20,024 nt of DNA from contig CAZORB010000078.1 in NCBI GenBank assembly GCA_964581825.1, positions 1 to 20,024 of the forward strand, read 5' to 3'. Position numbers and translations under genes: made by a program. Origin of the DNA: SYIM01 sp964581825. GTDB lineage: Bacteria; Pseudomonadota; Gammaproteobacteria; Burkholderiales; Burkholderiaceae_E. Of the stretch, positions 1-8,554 are shown piece after piece. The notes below the pieces were generated by a model. That model saw only the letters and a program-made list of their open reading frames with translations, made no database searches and was not told the origin of the DNA. The stretch's first letter is position 1, and each line of letters starts with the position of its first letter.

Positions 1-458
1 GGGAGTGCACGTTCGAAGCCCGTGAGCCCGACCAGCGCGATCAGTTCGGTGAGACGCGCCGGGTGCTGTGCTTTGGGCATGCCACCGAGCTCAAGCCCCA
101 TCGCGATGTTTTGCGAGACGGTGGCCCAGGGCATCAGCGTGTCCCGCTGAAACATGAATCCCACGCCGGGAGGGGGTCCGTCCACCGGACGACCACTGAC
201 CACCACGTCGCCGCTGCCTGGCTTAATCAGCCCCGATGCGAGGCGCAGCAGGGTGGATTTGCCACAGCCCGAGGGACCCACCACCGCAACGAATTCACCT
301 TCGTGCAGCGTGAGATCGATACCGTCGAGTACGCGAAGCGTTCCGCCATCGGGTGACGGGAAGTCAAGCCGGATGTCGCGCAGCGCGAGTCTTACCGTCT
401 TCGAGGCGTGCTGCGCTTGTGCGCTGGCGGAGTCTGCAGGGGAGTTAGACGTTTGCAC
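1..458 (-). CDS. ABC transporter ATP-binding protein, SsuB/TauB type (partial)
   Basis: Cytoplasmic ATPase subunit that would power the importer encoded with the next two genes. Reading the minus strand from a GTG at 458 gives about 152 residues before the window edge, so the C-terminal part (signature motif, Walker B, H-loop) lies outside. Visible are the Walker A motif GPSGCGKST and the Q-loop region GFMFQRDTLMPW, whose form is typical of the nitrate/sulfonate/taurine ATPase family. The GTG lies 13 bp after the permease stop. An in-frame ATG at 512 would overlap the permease by 41 bp and add 18 residues, and neither start has a strong ribosome binding site. It is the last gene of a receptor-permease-ATPase operon. 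The family call is firm, but the substrate cannot be told from sequence. Confidence 0.88.
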   Translation of the reverse strand, partial: MQTSNSPADSASAQAQHASKTVRLALRDIRLDFPSPDGGTLRVLDGIDLTLHEGEFVAVVGPSGCGKSTLLRLASGLIKPGSGDVVVSGRPVDGPPPGVGFMFQRDTLMPWATVSQNIAMGLELGGMPKAQHPARLTELIALVGLTGFERAL

Positions 459-471
459 GGTGGGCTCTGCG

Positions 472-1269
472 TTATGTGCGATGGGGTTCGGCGCGTCGCG
501 CGCCCAACGCATTTTCAATCAGTCGCACCGACTCGTTAGCGACCACCGCCAGCGCCATCAGGGCAACGAGCCCCGCGAAAACACCCGTGGTGTCCAGCGT
601 GCCGCCCGCGCGCTCGACATACCATCCGAGCCCCCGGTTAGACCCGAGCAGTTCGCCCAGGACCGAGCCGATCAGGGCCAGACCGATTGCGATTCGGGCC
701 CCGCCAAAAATCCAGGGCAGAACCGCTGGCACCTGGATTCGAGTAAAGCGATACCAGCGGCTCGCGCGCATGCTGCGGGCGAGATCCAGCAGATCGCGAT
801 CGACTTCTTTGAGCCCCTGGTGGGTATTGAGCAGAAACACGAAGACCGCCATCGAAAACGCCATCATGACCTTGGAGAGCAGTCCGATGCCGAACCAGAT
901 AATGAACAGCGGCGCGAACGCAATGCGGGGGACCGAGTACAAGGCCATGACCAGCGGGTCGAGTGCATCGGCGATTCTGGGCAACGCGTGGAAGGCAACG
1001 CCGATGGCCACACCGACCACCAGCCCTGACAACAGGCCAAGCAGCGCCTGCCAGCCGGTGGCGCTGGCATGCCACCAGAGGTCGCCTGACAGGGCCAGGG
1101 CCCAGAGCCTCTCGGCGATCAAAGAGGGGCGGCTGACCCAGAACTCATCGAGCAGCCTGCCAGAGGCGGCCTCCCAGCTGCCCAGAATGAGCAGTGAGCC
1201 AATGAGCCGCGGCAGCAGGACGTTGCGGCTGGAAGGCGCTCCAGGAGGGCTGTCTGAGTTTGAAGCCAT
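472..1269 (-). CDS. ABC transporter permease, SsuC/TauC type
   Basis: Inner-membrane permease of 265 residues, the usual size for the family. There is one hydrophobic segment near residues 20-35, then a block of about five membrane helices. The EAA-type cytoplasmic loop that docks the ATPase is visible around LARSMRASRWYRFTRIQVP, followed by VLPWIFGGARIAIGLALIG. The ATG at 1269 lies 8 bp after the stop of the receptor gene and the stop lies 13 bp before the ATPase start, so the three genes form one operon. By family it would import a small anion or organic compound such as a sulfonate, nitrate or pyrimidine precursor. The exact substrate is unknown. Confidence 0.9.
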   Translation of the reverse strand: MASNSDSPPGAPSSRNVLLPRLIGSLLILGSWEAASGRLLDEFWVSRPSLIAERLWALALSGDLWWHASATGWQALLGLLSGLVVGVAIGVAFHALPRIADALDPLVMALYSVPRIAFAPLFIIWFGIGLLSKVMMAFSMAVFVFLLNTHQGLKEVDRDLLDLARSMRASRWYRFTRIQVPAVLPWIFGGARIAIGLALIGSVLGELLGSNRGLGWYVERAGGTLDTTGVFAGLVALMALAVVANESVRLIENALGARRAEPHRT

Positions 1270-1277
1270 CGTGGCGC

Positions 1278-2258
1278 TCAGCGGCCAGCAGGCGGAAAGG
1301 GCTGGGCATCGGCCAGCGTGATGGCCCGAAGATCGGGCGCTGAAACCGCCAGCATTTCATGAAGATTAGCCAGTTCCTGTGCGCCAAGCCGTCCACCCGG
1401 AGCCAGGCGTTTTTGAAGATCTGCAGCGAGTTGGGCGATGACGTTATCGCCAAAATTTGGAAACTGCTGACGCAGCGCTGCTTCGGCTGCTGCGCGATCG
1501 GTACGGATTGACTCGATTCCTCGCACTACAACCGCAGAGAATGCGGCAGCGCCAGATTTGGTGTCGGCCAGCCAGGATCGCCGCGCCAGCAGCCCCAGTG
1601 ACGGATAAGCAAGCGTTCGCCAGTCGACGACGACTTTGTAGCCGTGAGCCGGCGCAGTGGCGAGGCTGTGAACCAGATCGCTGTTGATGACCATGCCTGC
1701 GTCGACGCGTCGGCTATCGATTGCAGCCCGCATGGTTGCCCCAGTACCCGTTCCCAGAATTTCGACGTCGCGGTCGGGATTCATGCCCGCTTTGCGAAGC
1801 GCCCAGCGAAGCGTGTTGTCGGTGAACGATCCGGGAGAGGTAATACCGATTTTGCGACCCTTTAGCGAGGCGAGATCGGTGTATGAGGAATCACCGCGAG
1901 CGACCAGCGCGTAGGAGTGCCGGGTGTCGAGTGCAACGGCCAGCGCTCCATCGATGTTTCGGTTTTGCAGTCGCACGACATGGTCTACCGCGCAGACGCA
2001 AATTTGGATGCCGCCGCCGACCAGGGCCTGCACCGCAGGCGCACCCCCTCGAAAATCGATGACTTCCAGCGTAATGCCTGCCTCGCGGAACCAGCCTCGC
2101 TCTTCTGCAAGAAAGATCGGCGAAGCAAGTTCGGATTTGGAGGCCACGCCGACCACAACACGCTGCTGGGCGGACACGCCTGTGAGCCCAAAGAGCCCCA
2201 ACAGGAGCGAAACGGTAGCGATATGAAGGAGTCGTTTGAAGCGTAAAAGCGAGTACAT
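1278..2258 (-). CDS. ABC transporter substrate-binding protein, SsuA/THI5-like
   Basis: Periplasmic receptor of 326 residues. The N-terminus has a basic start (LLRFKRLL), a hydrophobic core and a likely signal peptidase I site after VSA (residue 30), so the mature protein begins QQRVVVGVASKS. The following pattern (ASPIFLAEERGWFREAGITLEVIDF) is characteristic of the NMT1/THI5/SsuA receptor family, in which a periplasmic-binding fold presents ligand to an SsuC-type permease. A purine-rich GAGGTG stands about 7 nt before the ATG. It is the first gene of the ABC operon, and a 134-bp gap separates it from the VWA gene upstream on the same strand. Ligands in this family range from taurine and alkylsulfonates to aromatic acids and pyrimidines. 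Nothing here decides among them. Confidence 0.88.
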   Translation of the reverse strand: MYSLLRFKRLLHIATVSLLLGLFGLTGVSAQQRVVVGVASKSELASPIFLAEERGWFREAGITLEVIDFRGGAPAVQALVGGGIQICVCAVDHVVRLQNRNIDGALAVALDTRHSYALVARGDSSYTDLASLKGRKIGITSPGSFTDNTLRWALRKAGMNPDRDVEILGTGTGATMRAAIDSRRVDAGMVINSDLVHSLATAPAHGYKVVVDWRTLAYPSLGLLARRSWLADTKSGAAAFSAVVVRGIESIRTDRAAAEAALRQQFPNFGDNVIAQLAADLQKRLAPGGRLGAQELANLHEMLAVSAPDLRAITLADAQPFPPAGR

Positions 2259-2392
2259 AGTGTGTCACCTCGGCTGATCGGTTGCTGGGCGGTGGCGGTC
2301 CTGATCGGAGGCCGGCTGAATGCGGCTCGCCTTGGCCCTTATGAGCGGCTGCCTTCACTCTATTCGAAAAATCGATACCCGGAAAAGAACGG

Positions 2393-3643
2393 CTAGTTAT
2401 GTCCTGATTGACGAACGCTCTGTAAGGCCAGCGCCCTCGGCAGGCGCTCAAGGCTCTTCAGGTTATGCACCGGCAGCATGGCGTCCACCGACGGTAGCAG
2501 CGCTTTGACGCCGGCTGCGCGGGCCTCGAAACCCTCGAATCGCAACAGCGGATTGAGCCAGATCACGCGCCGCGCATGGCGGCGCAGTCGCGCGGCTTCC
2601 TTGGCGAGCAGCGCGGTGTCCTCTCGATCAAGCCCATCGGTCAGCAGCAGCACGGTGGTGCGCGAGCCGAGAAGACGTCGTGCCCACTGCGTGTTGAAGG
2701 CTGCGAGGCAGCTGCCCAGGCGCGTTCCCCCGCCCCAGTCGACAATATCGTCCAGCGTGGCGCGCACGGCTTCATCGGGATCGCGGTGGCGAAGCCTGCG
2801 GCTGATTCGCGTGAGCCGTGTTCCGAGCGCGAGCGTCTCGGTGCGCGGATCTGCCACCGTGAGCGCGTGCGCCCAGTGGAGCATCAGGCGCGCGTAGCGC
2901 TGCATCGAGCCCGATACGTCGAGAATAAGTACCAGCGACTGCGGACGCCATCGTGGTTCGCGTCGCACGAGCTCAATCGATAGGGGCGAGCGTGCTGCGC
3001 GGCGAACGCTGGCTCGAAGGTCGGGTACGCCGCGGCGAGCCGGCCGAGACCGCCGGGTCCGTTCTTCGGGCAGGCTGCGCGCAAGCAACGCCGCGCGCTC
3101 GGCAGCGTCATTGAACTCATCCACTGTCATGGCCCGAAAATCGGTGTCGCGCAATTGTTCGTCTCGCGAGTAGCCACCCGATCGTTCGCGTGCCGACACG
3201 GGGGCAACCGGTGCGGCCGTCCGTGCGGCACGCAGGCTTGCAAGGGCGCGCGCCACCCGCTGGTTCGACGCAAAGCGTAGCGCCGACCCGTCGCCTTCCG
3301 GGTCGCTGCCCGCAGGCATATGCGGCGCGGCTCGGCTGGCTGCGCCCGGGACGGCTTCCCCAGCCCGCCCCAGCAGCGCCTGCTCGAGCAGGCCCGGTTG
3401 AAACACTGCATCGAACAAGGCATCAAAGACTGGCCGATGTTCGGGCGCATCGACGAGCACCCCTGCGAGGGCGCTGTGCACATCGTCACGTCGTTCAATG
3501 CCGATGATTGCGAGCGCCTCGGTGGCAAGCAGGGCACGCTCAGGCCCGACGCGCAAGCCCGCTTCGCGCAGCAGGCGTACAAAGATCATCAGGTTACGAA
3601 CCAGCTCACCCGGTGGCGGCTGGCGGGTTCCCGGGTGGGTCAT
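2393..3643 (-). CDS. VWA domain protein, CoxE-like
   Basis: A cytoplasmic protein of 416 residues with no signal peptide or membrane segment. An N-terminal helical region (1-90) is followed by a low-complexity Ala/Arg-rich linker (about 95-220) and a C-terminal von Willebrand factor A domain. The metal-dependent adhesion site is intact: DVSGS at 242-246 (Asp242, Ser244, Ser246), Thr307 in GGGTRLG and Asp336 in LLTDG. Proteins of this layout (CoxE family) pair with MoxR AAA+ ATPases to insert or rearrange metal centres in client enzymes, as CoxD/CoxE do for Mo/Cu CO dehydrogenase. Here the MoxR gene lies 13 bp upstream in the same operon. The client is not shown by sequence. The divergent aldehyde oxidoreductase operon is the obvious candidate (inference). 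Confidence 0.88.
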   Translation of the reverse strand: MTHPGTRQPPPGELVRNLMIFVRLLREAGLRVGPERALLATEALAIIGIERRDDVHSALAGVLVDAPEHRPVFDALFDAVFQPGLLEQALLGRAGEAVPGAASRAAPHMPAGSDPEGDGSALRFASNQRVARALASLRAARTAAPVAPVSARERSGGYSRDEQLRDTDFRAMTVDEFNDAAERAALLARSLPEERTRRSRPARRGVPDLRASVRRAARSPLSIELVRREPRWRPQSLVLILDVSGSMQRYARLMLHWAHALTVADPRTETLALGTRLTRISRRLRHRDPDEAVRATLDDIVDWGGGTRLGSCLAAFNTQWARRLLGSRTTVLLLTDGLDREDTALLAKEAARLRRHARRVIWLNPLLRFEGFEARAAGVKALLPSVDAMLPVHNLKSLERLPRALALQSVRQSGHN

Positions 3644-3656
3644 GGTGGGCGGGAGC

Positions 3657-4571
3657 TCAGGCCTTGCCCGGGGTCGAGAGTGGTGCCTCGGCAGTCACCC
3701 GGTCGATATCTTCCTGGTGCTTGAGCAGTACCCCAAGGGTTGCGTCGACCCGCTCGCGATCAAGGGCTACGGCGTCGAGCGCCTGCAATGCGCGGACCCA
3801 GTCGATGGTTTCAGCCACGCCCGGTGGCTTGAATAGCCCCATTGCGCGGACCCGCTGCACGAACTCCACCGCCTGCCGGCCGAGCGATTCCGCTGCCTGC
3901 GGAGCGCGGCGTCTGACGATTTCGAATTCGCGCGCCGCATCCGGGTAGTCGAGCCAGTGATAGAGGCAGCGGCGCTTGAGTGCGTCGCGCAGCTCGCGCG
4001 TTCGATTGGACGTGATCACGACGTGCGGGGGATGCAGCGCCTGCAGGCTGCCAAGTTCCGGGATCGTGATCTGGTTTTCGCCCAGCATTTCGAGCAGAAA
4101 GGCTTCGAAGGGCTCATCGGCGCGATCGAGTTCGTCGATCAGAAGCACGGCGGGCACCGGCGACAGCAGCGCCTTCAGCAGCGGCCGCTCGATCAGCATG
4201 TCGCGCCGGTACAGATCGCGGGCGATGCGTGGCGCATCAACGGGGCCAGAAGCTTCTGCCAGCCGGATTTCAAGCAGCTGTCGCGAAACATTCCATTCGT
4301 AAGCAGCCTGCGCGATGTCCAGCCCTTCGTAGCACTGCAGCCGGATCAGCGGCGCCTGCAGCAGCGCGGCGAGCGTCTTGGCCAGCTCGGTTTTGCCAAC
4401 CCCCGCTTCACCCTCCAGTAATAGCGGCCGCTTCATGCGCAGCGACAGAAACGCCACGGTGGCAAGCCTGCGATCGCAGAGGTAGTCGTGGCGACCGAAA
4501 CCCTCGATGAGCGCGTCGATTGAGTCGGTGGGATCGTCTGGGGCGGAGGCCGGATTGGCGGGCGAGTTCAC
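3657..4571 (-). CDS. MoxR family AAA+ ATPase, CoxD-like
   Basis: Cytoplasmic AAA+ chaperone ATPase of 304 residues. Walker A is GEAGVGKT (54-61), Walker B is AVLLIDELDR (141-150), sensor 1 is VVITSN (184-189), and DALKRR (196-201) fits the arginine-finger region. The start is GTG at 4571, about 16 residues before the conserved domain, with no ATG upstream in a sensible position and only a weak ribosome binding site. It is the first gene of a two-gene operon with the VWA protein. MoxR/VWA pairs use ATP to mature or remodel metalloenzymes and other complexes. Divergent transcription from the tungsten oxidoreductase operon suggests, but does not prove, a role in maturing that enzyme. Confidence 0.9.
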   Translation of the reverse strand: MNSPANPASAPDDPTDSIDALIEGFGRHDYLCDRRLATVAFLSLRMKRPLLLEGEAGVGKTELAKTLAALLQAPLIRLQCYEGLDIAQAAYEWNVSRQLLEIRLAEASGPVDAPRIARDLYRRDMLIERPLLKALLSPVPAVLLIDELDRADEPFEAFLLEMLGENQITIPELGSLQALHPPHVVITSNRTRELRDALKRRCLYHWLDYPDAAREFEIVRRRAPQAAESLGRQAVEFVQRVRAMGLFKPPGVAETIDWVRALQALDAVALDRERVDATLGVLLKHQEDIDRVTAEAPLSTPGKA

Positions 4572-4805
4572 GGTGCGGGCCTGGCAGAGAAGGGGGCTGA
4601 GATGCAGCCTGATGGCTCAGGCGACGTCGGAAAGCGAGTGTAGCCGAGCCGCCGTCCGGCGAGCCGCATTCACCGGTAATGCGCGTGCCGGGTTCGGATA
4701 GGCAAAGCGGTTCTTAGCCGGTATCATCAATATTGACCTGACGCGCGTCGCCGAGTTCGGCTCGCCGCTGATAATCAGGCACCCTTTTATCGGATGGAGA
4801 CACGG
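4572..4805. promoter_or_regulatory. Divergent intergenic region between moxR and the aor operon
   Basis: About 230 bp that must hold the promoters for both the MoxR/VWA operon (leftward) and the aor operon (rightward). Two short inverted repeats lie just upstream of aorA: GCCGA-gt-TCGGC (4750-4761) and CTGAT-a-ATCAG (4768-4778). The second contains a -10-like GATAAT (4770-4775) but has no recognisable -35 at the proper distance, which would fit an activator-dependent promoter. No sigma-54 -24/-12 pair was found. The assignment is weak and made by eye. Confidence 0.35.
4796..4800 (+). promoter_or_regulatory. Ribosome binding site that decides the aorA start
   Basis: GGAGA stands 5 nt before the ATG at 4806. 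An earlier in-frame ATG at 4794 overlaps this purine run and has no good site of its own, so translation most likely begins at 4806. Confidence 0.6.
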
Positions 4806-5279
4806 ATGCAGAAATCGCTGCACATCAATCCGGACAAGTGCACCGGCTGCCTGCAGTGCGAAATGGCCTGCAGCTTTGAAAACTACGGCACGTTCAACAC
4901 CTCGAAGTCCCGCATCAAGGTCTTTGATTTCCATCACACCGGGCGCAAGGTGCCCTACACCTGCACGCAGTGCGACGAGGCCTGGTGTCTGCATGCCTGT
5001 CCGGTCGAGGCCATCAAGATTGATGCCGCCACTGGCGCCAAGGTTGTTGTCGAAGATGTTTGCGTCGGCTGCAAGGTCTGCACCATTGCGTGCCCCTTCG
5101 GTACGGTCAACTATGTGCAGGACACCGGCAAGGTTCAGAAGTGCGACCTGTGCGGCGGTGAGCCCGCCTGCGCCGAGGCCTGCCCCACCGGCGCCATCAC
5201 TTATGTCGATGCCAACTGGACCGGCCTCGATCGTATGAAGCAGTGGGCTGACAAGCTCGGTAACCAGACCGCCGCATAA
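4806..5279 (+). CDS. aorA: Four-cluster ferredoxin subunit of aldehyde oxidoreductase
   Basis: Electron-transfer subunit of 157 residues with 16 cysteines that would bind four [4Fe-4S] clusters. The cysteines fall in four groups: C12/15/18/22, C53/56/61/65, C86/89/92/96 and C113/116/122/126. The second to fourth groups end in the ferredoxin CP signature. It precedes the catalytic subunit gene by only 13 bp. In the AorABC enzyme of Aromatoleum aromaticum, the equivalent subunit wires the tungsten site to the FAD subunit and forms the core of filaments with repeated AorAB units. The same gene order here supports that role. The call as a poly-cluster ferredoxin is certain. The AorA identity rests on the neighbours, and similar proteins (HycB/CooF types) exist elsewhere. 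Confidence 0.88.
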   Translation: MQKSLHINPDKCTGCLQCEMACSFENYGTFNTSKSRIKVFDFHHTGRKVPYTCTQCDEAWCLHACPVEAIKIDAATGAKVVVEDVCVGCKVCTIACPFGTVNYVQDTGKVQKCDLCGGEPACAEACPTGAITYVDANWTGLDRMKQWADKLGNQTAA

Positions 5280-5292
5280 GGAGTACACGAAC

Positions 5293-7137
5293 ATGTCATG
5301 GGCTGGAAAAATCCTGCGTGTGAATCTGTCCAAGGGCACCTGTACCAGCGAGCCCCTTCGCATGGACTGGGCGCGCGACTACCTCGGTCAGCGCGGTCTC
5401 GCCACCAAATATTTCGTGGAAGAGGTCGACCCCAAGGTTGATCCTCTGTCGGCTGACAACAAGCTGATCTGGGCGACGGGGCCGCTTACCGGCACGATGG
5501 CCTCCACGGGTGGTCGTTATTCGGTCATCACCAAGGGCCCGCTCACGGGTGCCATCGCCTGCTCAAACTCGGGCGGTTACTGGGGCGCCGAACTCAAAAT
5601 GGCCGGGTGGGACATGGTCATCGTCGAGGGCAAATCGTCGAAGCCGGTGTATCTGTCCATCGTCGACGATAAGGCCGAACTGCGCGATGCCTCGCATCTG
5701 TGGGGCAAAACCGTCTGGCATACCGAGGAAACCCTCAAGAAAGAGATGCAGGACCCGCTCACGCGCGTGTCGTCCATCGGCCGGGCCGGAGAAAACCAGG
5801 TGCTGTTCGCAGCAGTGGTCAATGATCTGCACCGGGCGGCTGGCCGTTCTGGGGTGGGCGCGGTGGCTGGCTCTAAGAACCTCAAGGCTATCGCTGTTCG
5901 CGGCACCAAGGGCGTGGGCAATGTCCGCGATCCCAAGGCCTTCATGAAGGTTACGGCCGAGAAGAAAAAAATTCTTCACGACCATCCCGTCACCGGTCAG
6001 GGCCTGCCCACCTATGGCACCCAGGTGTTGATGAATGTCATCAACGAAACCGGGTCACTGCCCACGCGCAACCATCGCGACGTGCAGTTCGAAGGCGCCA
6101 GCAAAATCTCCGCCGAGGCCATGCTCGCCAAACGCCCCGATGGCAAGTCGCATCTGGTCACCAATCAGGCCTGCTTCGGCTGCACCATCGCCTGCGGTCG
6201 CATCTCCAAAATTGATGAAAAGCACTTCTCGGTGGTGAACAAGCCCCAGTATTGGGGTGCCTCCGGGGGCCTCGAGTACGAAGCGGCATGGGCGCTGGGC
6301 GCTGCCCCGGGCGTCGATGACCTCGAGGCGCTGCAGTACGCGAACCTGCTGTGTAATGAAGACGGCATGGATCCGATCTCGTTTGGCGCCACGCTGGGCG
6401 CGGCCATGGAGCTTTACGAGCTGGGCCTGATCACCAAAGAGCAAACCGGCATCGAACTTAAGTTCGGATCGGCCGAGGCACTGTGCCGTGCAGCGGAAAT
6501 GACCGCTCGCGGAGAAGGCTTCGGCAAGGAACTGGCTCAGGGTTCCAAGCGCCTCACCGCCAAGTACGGCCGCCCTGATCTCTCGATGTCCGTGAAAGGC
6601 CAGGAGTTCCCGGCCTATGACTCGCGCGGTATCCAGGGTATGGGGCTCACCTATGCCACGTCCAACCGTGGCGCTTGCCATCTGCGCTCGTACACCGTGG
6701 CCTCCGAGATCCTGGGTATTCCGGTGAAAACCGATCCGCTCGCTACCGACGGCAAGCCCGAACTGGTGAAGGCCTTCCAGGACGCCACGGCAGTATTCGA
6801 CTCGTCGGGTACCTGCGTGTTCACTACGTTCGCGTGGACGCTTGCTGACCTCGCGCCGCAGCTGCAGGCGGCCTGCGATGACGCCTTCACGCTGGAAAAT
6901 CTCAACGTGGTGGGCGAGCGCATCTGGAACATGGAGCGCGACTTCAACAACCGTGCAGGCTTCACCCGCAAGGATGACGATCTGCCACCGCGTCTGAAGT
7001 CTGAACCGGCCAAGGTCGGGCCCGCCAAAGGCCTGGTCAACGGTATCGACAAGATGCTGCCCGAGTACTACAAGGTTCGCGGCTGGGATTCCGAAGGCCG
7101 ACTCACCGCCGAGACACGGTCGCGACTCGGACTGTAA
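5293..7137 (+). CDS. aorB: Tungsten-containing aldehyde:ferredoxin oxidoreductase, large subunit
   Basis: Catalytic subunit of 614 residues, the normal length for the AOR family. It oxidises aldehydes to carboxylic acids, and can run in reverse at low potential, using a tungsto-bis-pyranopterin and one [4Fe-4S] cluster. The N-terminal AOR domain is clear (GKILRVNLSKGTCTSEPL; LGQRGLATKYF; IWATGPLTGTMAST). The cluster ligands match the family: C294-x2-C297-x3-C301 in NQACFGCTIACGR, and C508 in DSSGTCVF. The conserved GLEYE (326-330) and RGACHL (459-464) stretches lie where family members place acid/base residues near the metal. An AAGGAG site precedes the ATG at 5293. It sits between the ferredoxin and FAD subunit genes, the arrangement of bacterial NAD-linked AORs. 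Family evidence favours tungsten over molybdenum. Confidence 0.93.
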   Translation: MSWAGKILRVNLSKGTCTSEPLRMDWARDYLGQRGLATKYFVEEVDPKVDPLSADNKLIWATGPLTGTMASTGGRYSVITKGPLTGAIACSNSGGYWGAELKMAGWDMVIVEGKSSKPVYLSIVDDKAELRDASHLWGKTVWHTEETLKKEMQDPLTRVSSIGRAGENQVLFAAVVNDLHRAAGRSGVGAVAGSKNLKAIAVRGTKGVGNVRDPKAFMKVTAEKKKILHDHPVTGQGLPTYGTQVLMNVINETGSLPTRNHRDVQFEGASKISAEAMLAKRPDGKSHLVTNQACFGCTIACGRISKIDEKHFSVVNKPQYWGASGGLEYEAAWALGAAPGVDDLEALQYANLLCNEDGMDPISFGATLGAAMELYELGLITKEQTGIELKFGSAEALCRAAEMTARGEGFGKELAQGSKRLTAKYGRPDLSMSVKGQEFPAYDSRGIQGMGLTYATSNRGACHLRSYTVASEILGIPVKTDPLATDGKPELVKAFQDATAVFDSSGTCVFTTFAWTLADLAPQLQAACDDAFTLENLNVVGERIWNMERDFNNRAGFTRKDDDLPPRLKSEPAKVGPAKGLVNGIDKMLPEYYKVRGWDSEGRLTAETRSRLGL

Positions 7138-7153
7138 GCGGGTCTTGCGGGGG

Positions 7154-7220
7154 GCGCCTGTATCTTTTTCCAGGCGCGTGCTCCCTGTGCAGCCTCTCGG
7201 GCGACCTGCGGGTCGCCCGA
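7154..7220 (+). promoter_or_regulatory. Two hairpins between aorB and aorC
   Basis: The 117-bp gap contains two perfect inverted repeats. The first is GCGCCTG (7154-7160) with CAGGCGC (7171-7177) around a 10-nt loop rich in T. The second is TCGGGCGACC (7197-7206) with GGTCGCCCGA (7211-7220) around TGCG, a very stable 10-bp stem. The second is followed by TTCATTCC rather than a T run, so it looks like an mRNA-processing, stability or partial-attenuation element more than a full terminator. Confidence 0.55.
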
Positions 7221-7254
7221 TTCATTCCAGCCTTCTGATTGATGGAGCACCGCG

Positions 7255-8532
7255 ATGAAACACGTAATCATCGGAAATGGCCCGGCGGGCGTCGTGGCCG
7301 CGGAAACTCTGCGCAAGCATCGCCCCAACGACACCATTGTTCTGATTGGCGACGAGCCAGTTCCGCCGTACTCGCGAATGGCGATTCCTTACCTGCTGGT
7401 GGGCAACATCGATGAGGCGGGCACCTATCTGCGAAAAAGCCCTGATCACTTCGACAAGTTGTGCATCACGCAGGCGCAGGGCCGTGTCACAGCCATCGAC
7501 ACTGCGGCGCGTCGGGTATCGCTGTCCGATGGCAAGCACTTTGAGTACGACCGGTGCCTGATCGCAACGGGCTCCGTACCTGTCAAGCCGCCCATCTCGG
7601 GGCTGGATTCGCCGTTTGTCCAGACCTGCTGGACGATGCACGATGCGCGCAATATTCTGCAACTCGCCAAGCCCGGCGCTCGGGTGCTTCAGATGGGGGC
7701 CGGATTCATCGGCTGCATCATCCTCGAAGCGCTTGCTCAGCGCGGGGTCCAGCTCACTGTCGTGGAAATGGGTGATCGCATGGTTCCGCGCATGATGGGG
7801 CCTGTTGCGGGTGGGCTCATCAAAGATTGGTGCGAGCAGAAGGGTGTCCGGGTGCTGACCGGCACGCGGGTCGAGGCACTCGAGCCGGCATCGCCACTGC
7901 GCGCCCGCTTCTCAACCGGCGTGGCAGAAGAGTTTGATCTGGTGATTCAGGCAACCGGTGTGCGCCCCAACATCGGATTTCTCTCAGGCACACCGATACG
8001 CTGCCTGCAGGGAATTCTTACTGACGAGCGCCAGCAGACCTCGGTCGAAGGTATCTACGCCGCAGGCGACTGTGCCGAAGCCTTCGATGTCGCAAGCAAC
8101 ACCACGATCGTATCGGCGATTCAACCCAACGCGGTCGATCAGGCCTATGTGGCCGCGATGAACATGGCGGGTCGGCGTATCGCCTCGCGCGGTGTCACAC
8201 AAATCAACGTGCTCGATACCCTGGGTCTGGTGTCTACCTCGTTCGGTCAGTGGCAGGGCGTGCCTGGAGGCGATCATGTCGAGGTGACCGATCAGACCCG
8301 GTTCCGTCATTTGCGGCTTGAATTCAAAGATGACGTGATGGTGGGCTGCAACAGCCTGGGCATGACGGAGCACGTAGGCGTGCTGCGTAATCTGGTGGAA
8401 GGGCGAGTAAAACTCGGCGCCTGGAAAGAAGAGCTGATGCGCGATCCCACCCGGGTGATGGAGGCCTATCTGGCTACTGCGCAGGCGCAGGGCCAATGGC
8501 AGGGCAGCGCGCGCGGCTCTGCCCGACCGTAA
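7255..8532 (+). CDS. aorC: FAD/NAD-dependent oxidoreductase subunit of aldehyde oxidoreductase
   Basis: A 425-residue flavoprotein of the pyridine nucleotide-disulfide oxidoreductase type. The N-terminal FAD-binding Rossmann motif is GNGPAG (7-12), the central NAD-binding motif is GAGFIG (148-153) followed by the acidic TVVE, and ATG (104-106) and GIYAAGDCAE (266-275) are the usual second FAD-contact motifs. Its N-terminal region resembles nitrite reductase NirB-type and rubredoxin reductase-type flavoproteins. A GGAG site stands 7 nt before the ATG. In AorABC enzymes this subunit passes electrons from the iron-sulfur chain to NAD+, so the complex can couple aldehyde oxidation to NADH. It is separated from aorB by two hairpins, which may set its level below that of AorAB. 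Confidence 0.88.
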   Translation: MKHVIIGNGPAGVVAAETLRKHRPNDTIVLIGDEPVPPYSRMAIPYLLVGNIDEAGTYLRKSPDHFDKLCITQAQGRVTAIDTAARRVSLSDGKHFEYDRCLIATGSVPVKPPISGLDSPFVQTCWTMHDARNILQLAKPGARVLQMGAGFIGCIILEALAQRGVQLTVVEMGDRMVPRMMGPVAGGLIKDWCEQKGVRVLTGTRVEALEPASPLRARFSTGVAEEFDLVIQATGVRPNIGFLSGTPIRCLQGILTDERQQTSVEGIYAAGDCAEAFDVASNTTIVSAIQPNAVDQAYVAAMNMAGRRIASRGVTQINVLDTLGLVSTSFGQWQGVPGGDHVEVTDQTRFRHLRLEFKDDVMVGCNSLGMTEHVGVLRNLVEGRVKLGAWKEELMRDPTRVMEAYLATAQAQGQWQGSARGSARP

Positions 8533-8554
8533 CCGAAGCGCTTGAAACAGTCTC

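Noticed and set aside
154..1321. Long plus-strand open frames (154-1029 and 476-1321)
   Set aside because: They are antisense to the ABC ATPase and permease, show Ser/Arg/Pro-rich composition typical of shadow frames in GC-rich DNA, and have no recognisable motifs.
1..2258. ABC importer as the tungstate or molybdate supply for the AOR
   Set aside because: The receptor is of the SsuA/THI5 type and the permease and ATPase are of the SsuC/SsuB type, not TupABC, WtpABC or ModABC. It is also in a separate operon.
4741..4800. Sigma-54 promoter in front of aorA (GGCAC near 4778)
   Set aside because: GGCAC is present but the -12 part (TTGCA or similar at the correct spacing) is absent; the bases there are TTTTATC.
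4617..5363. 248-codon minus-strand open frame opposite the ferredoxin gene
   Set aside because: Antisense to a clear 16-cysteine ferredoxin with matching gene order. The translated product has no domain pattern.
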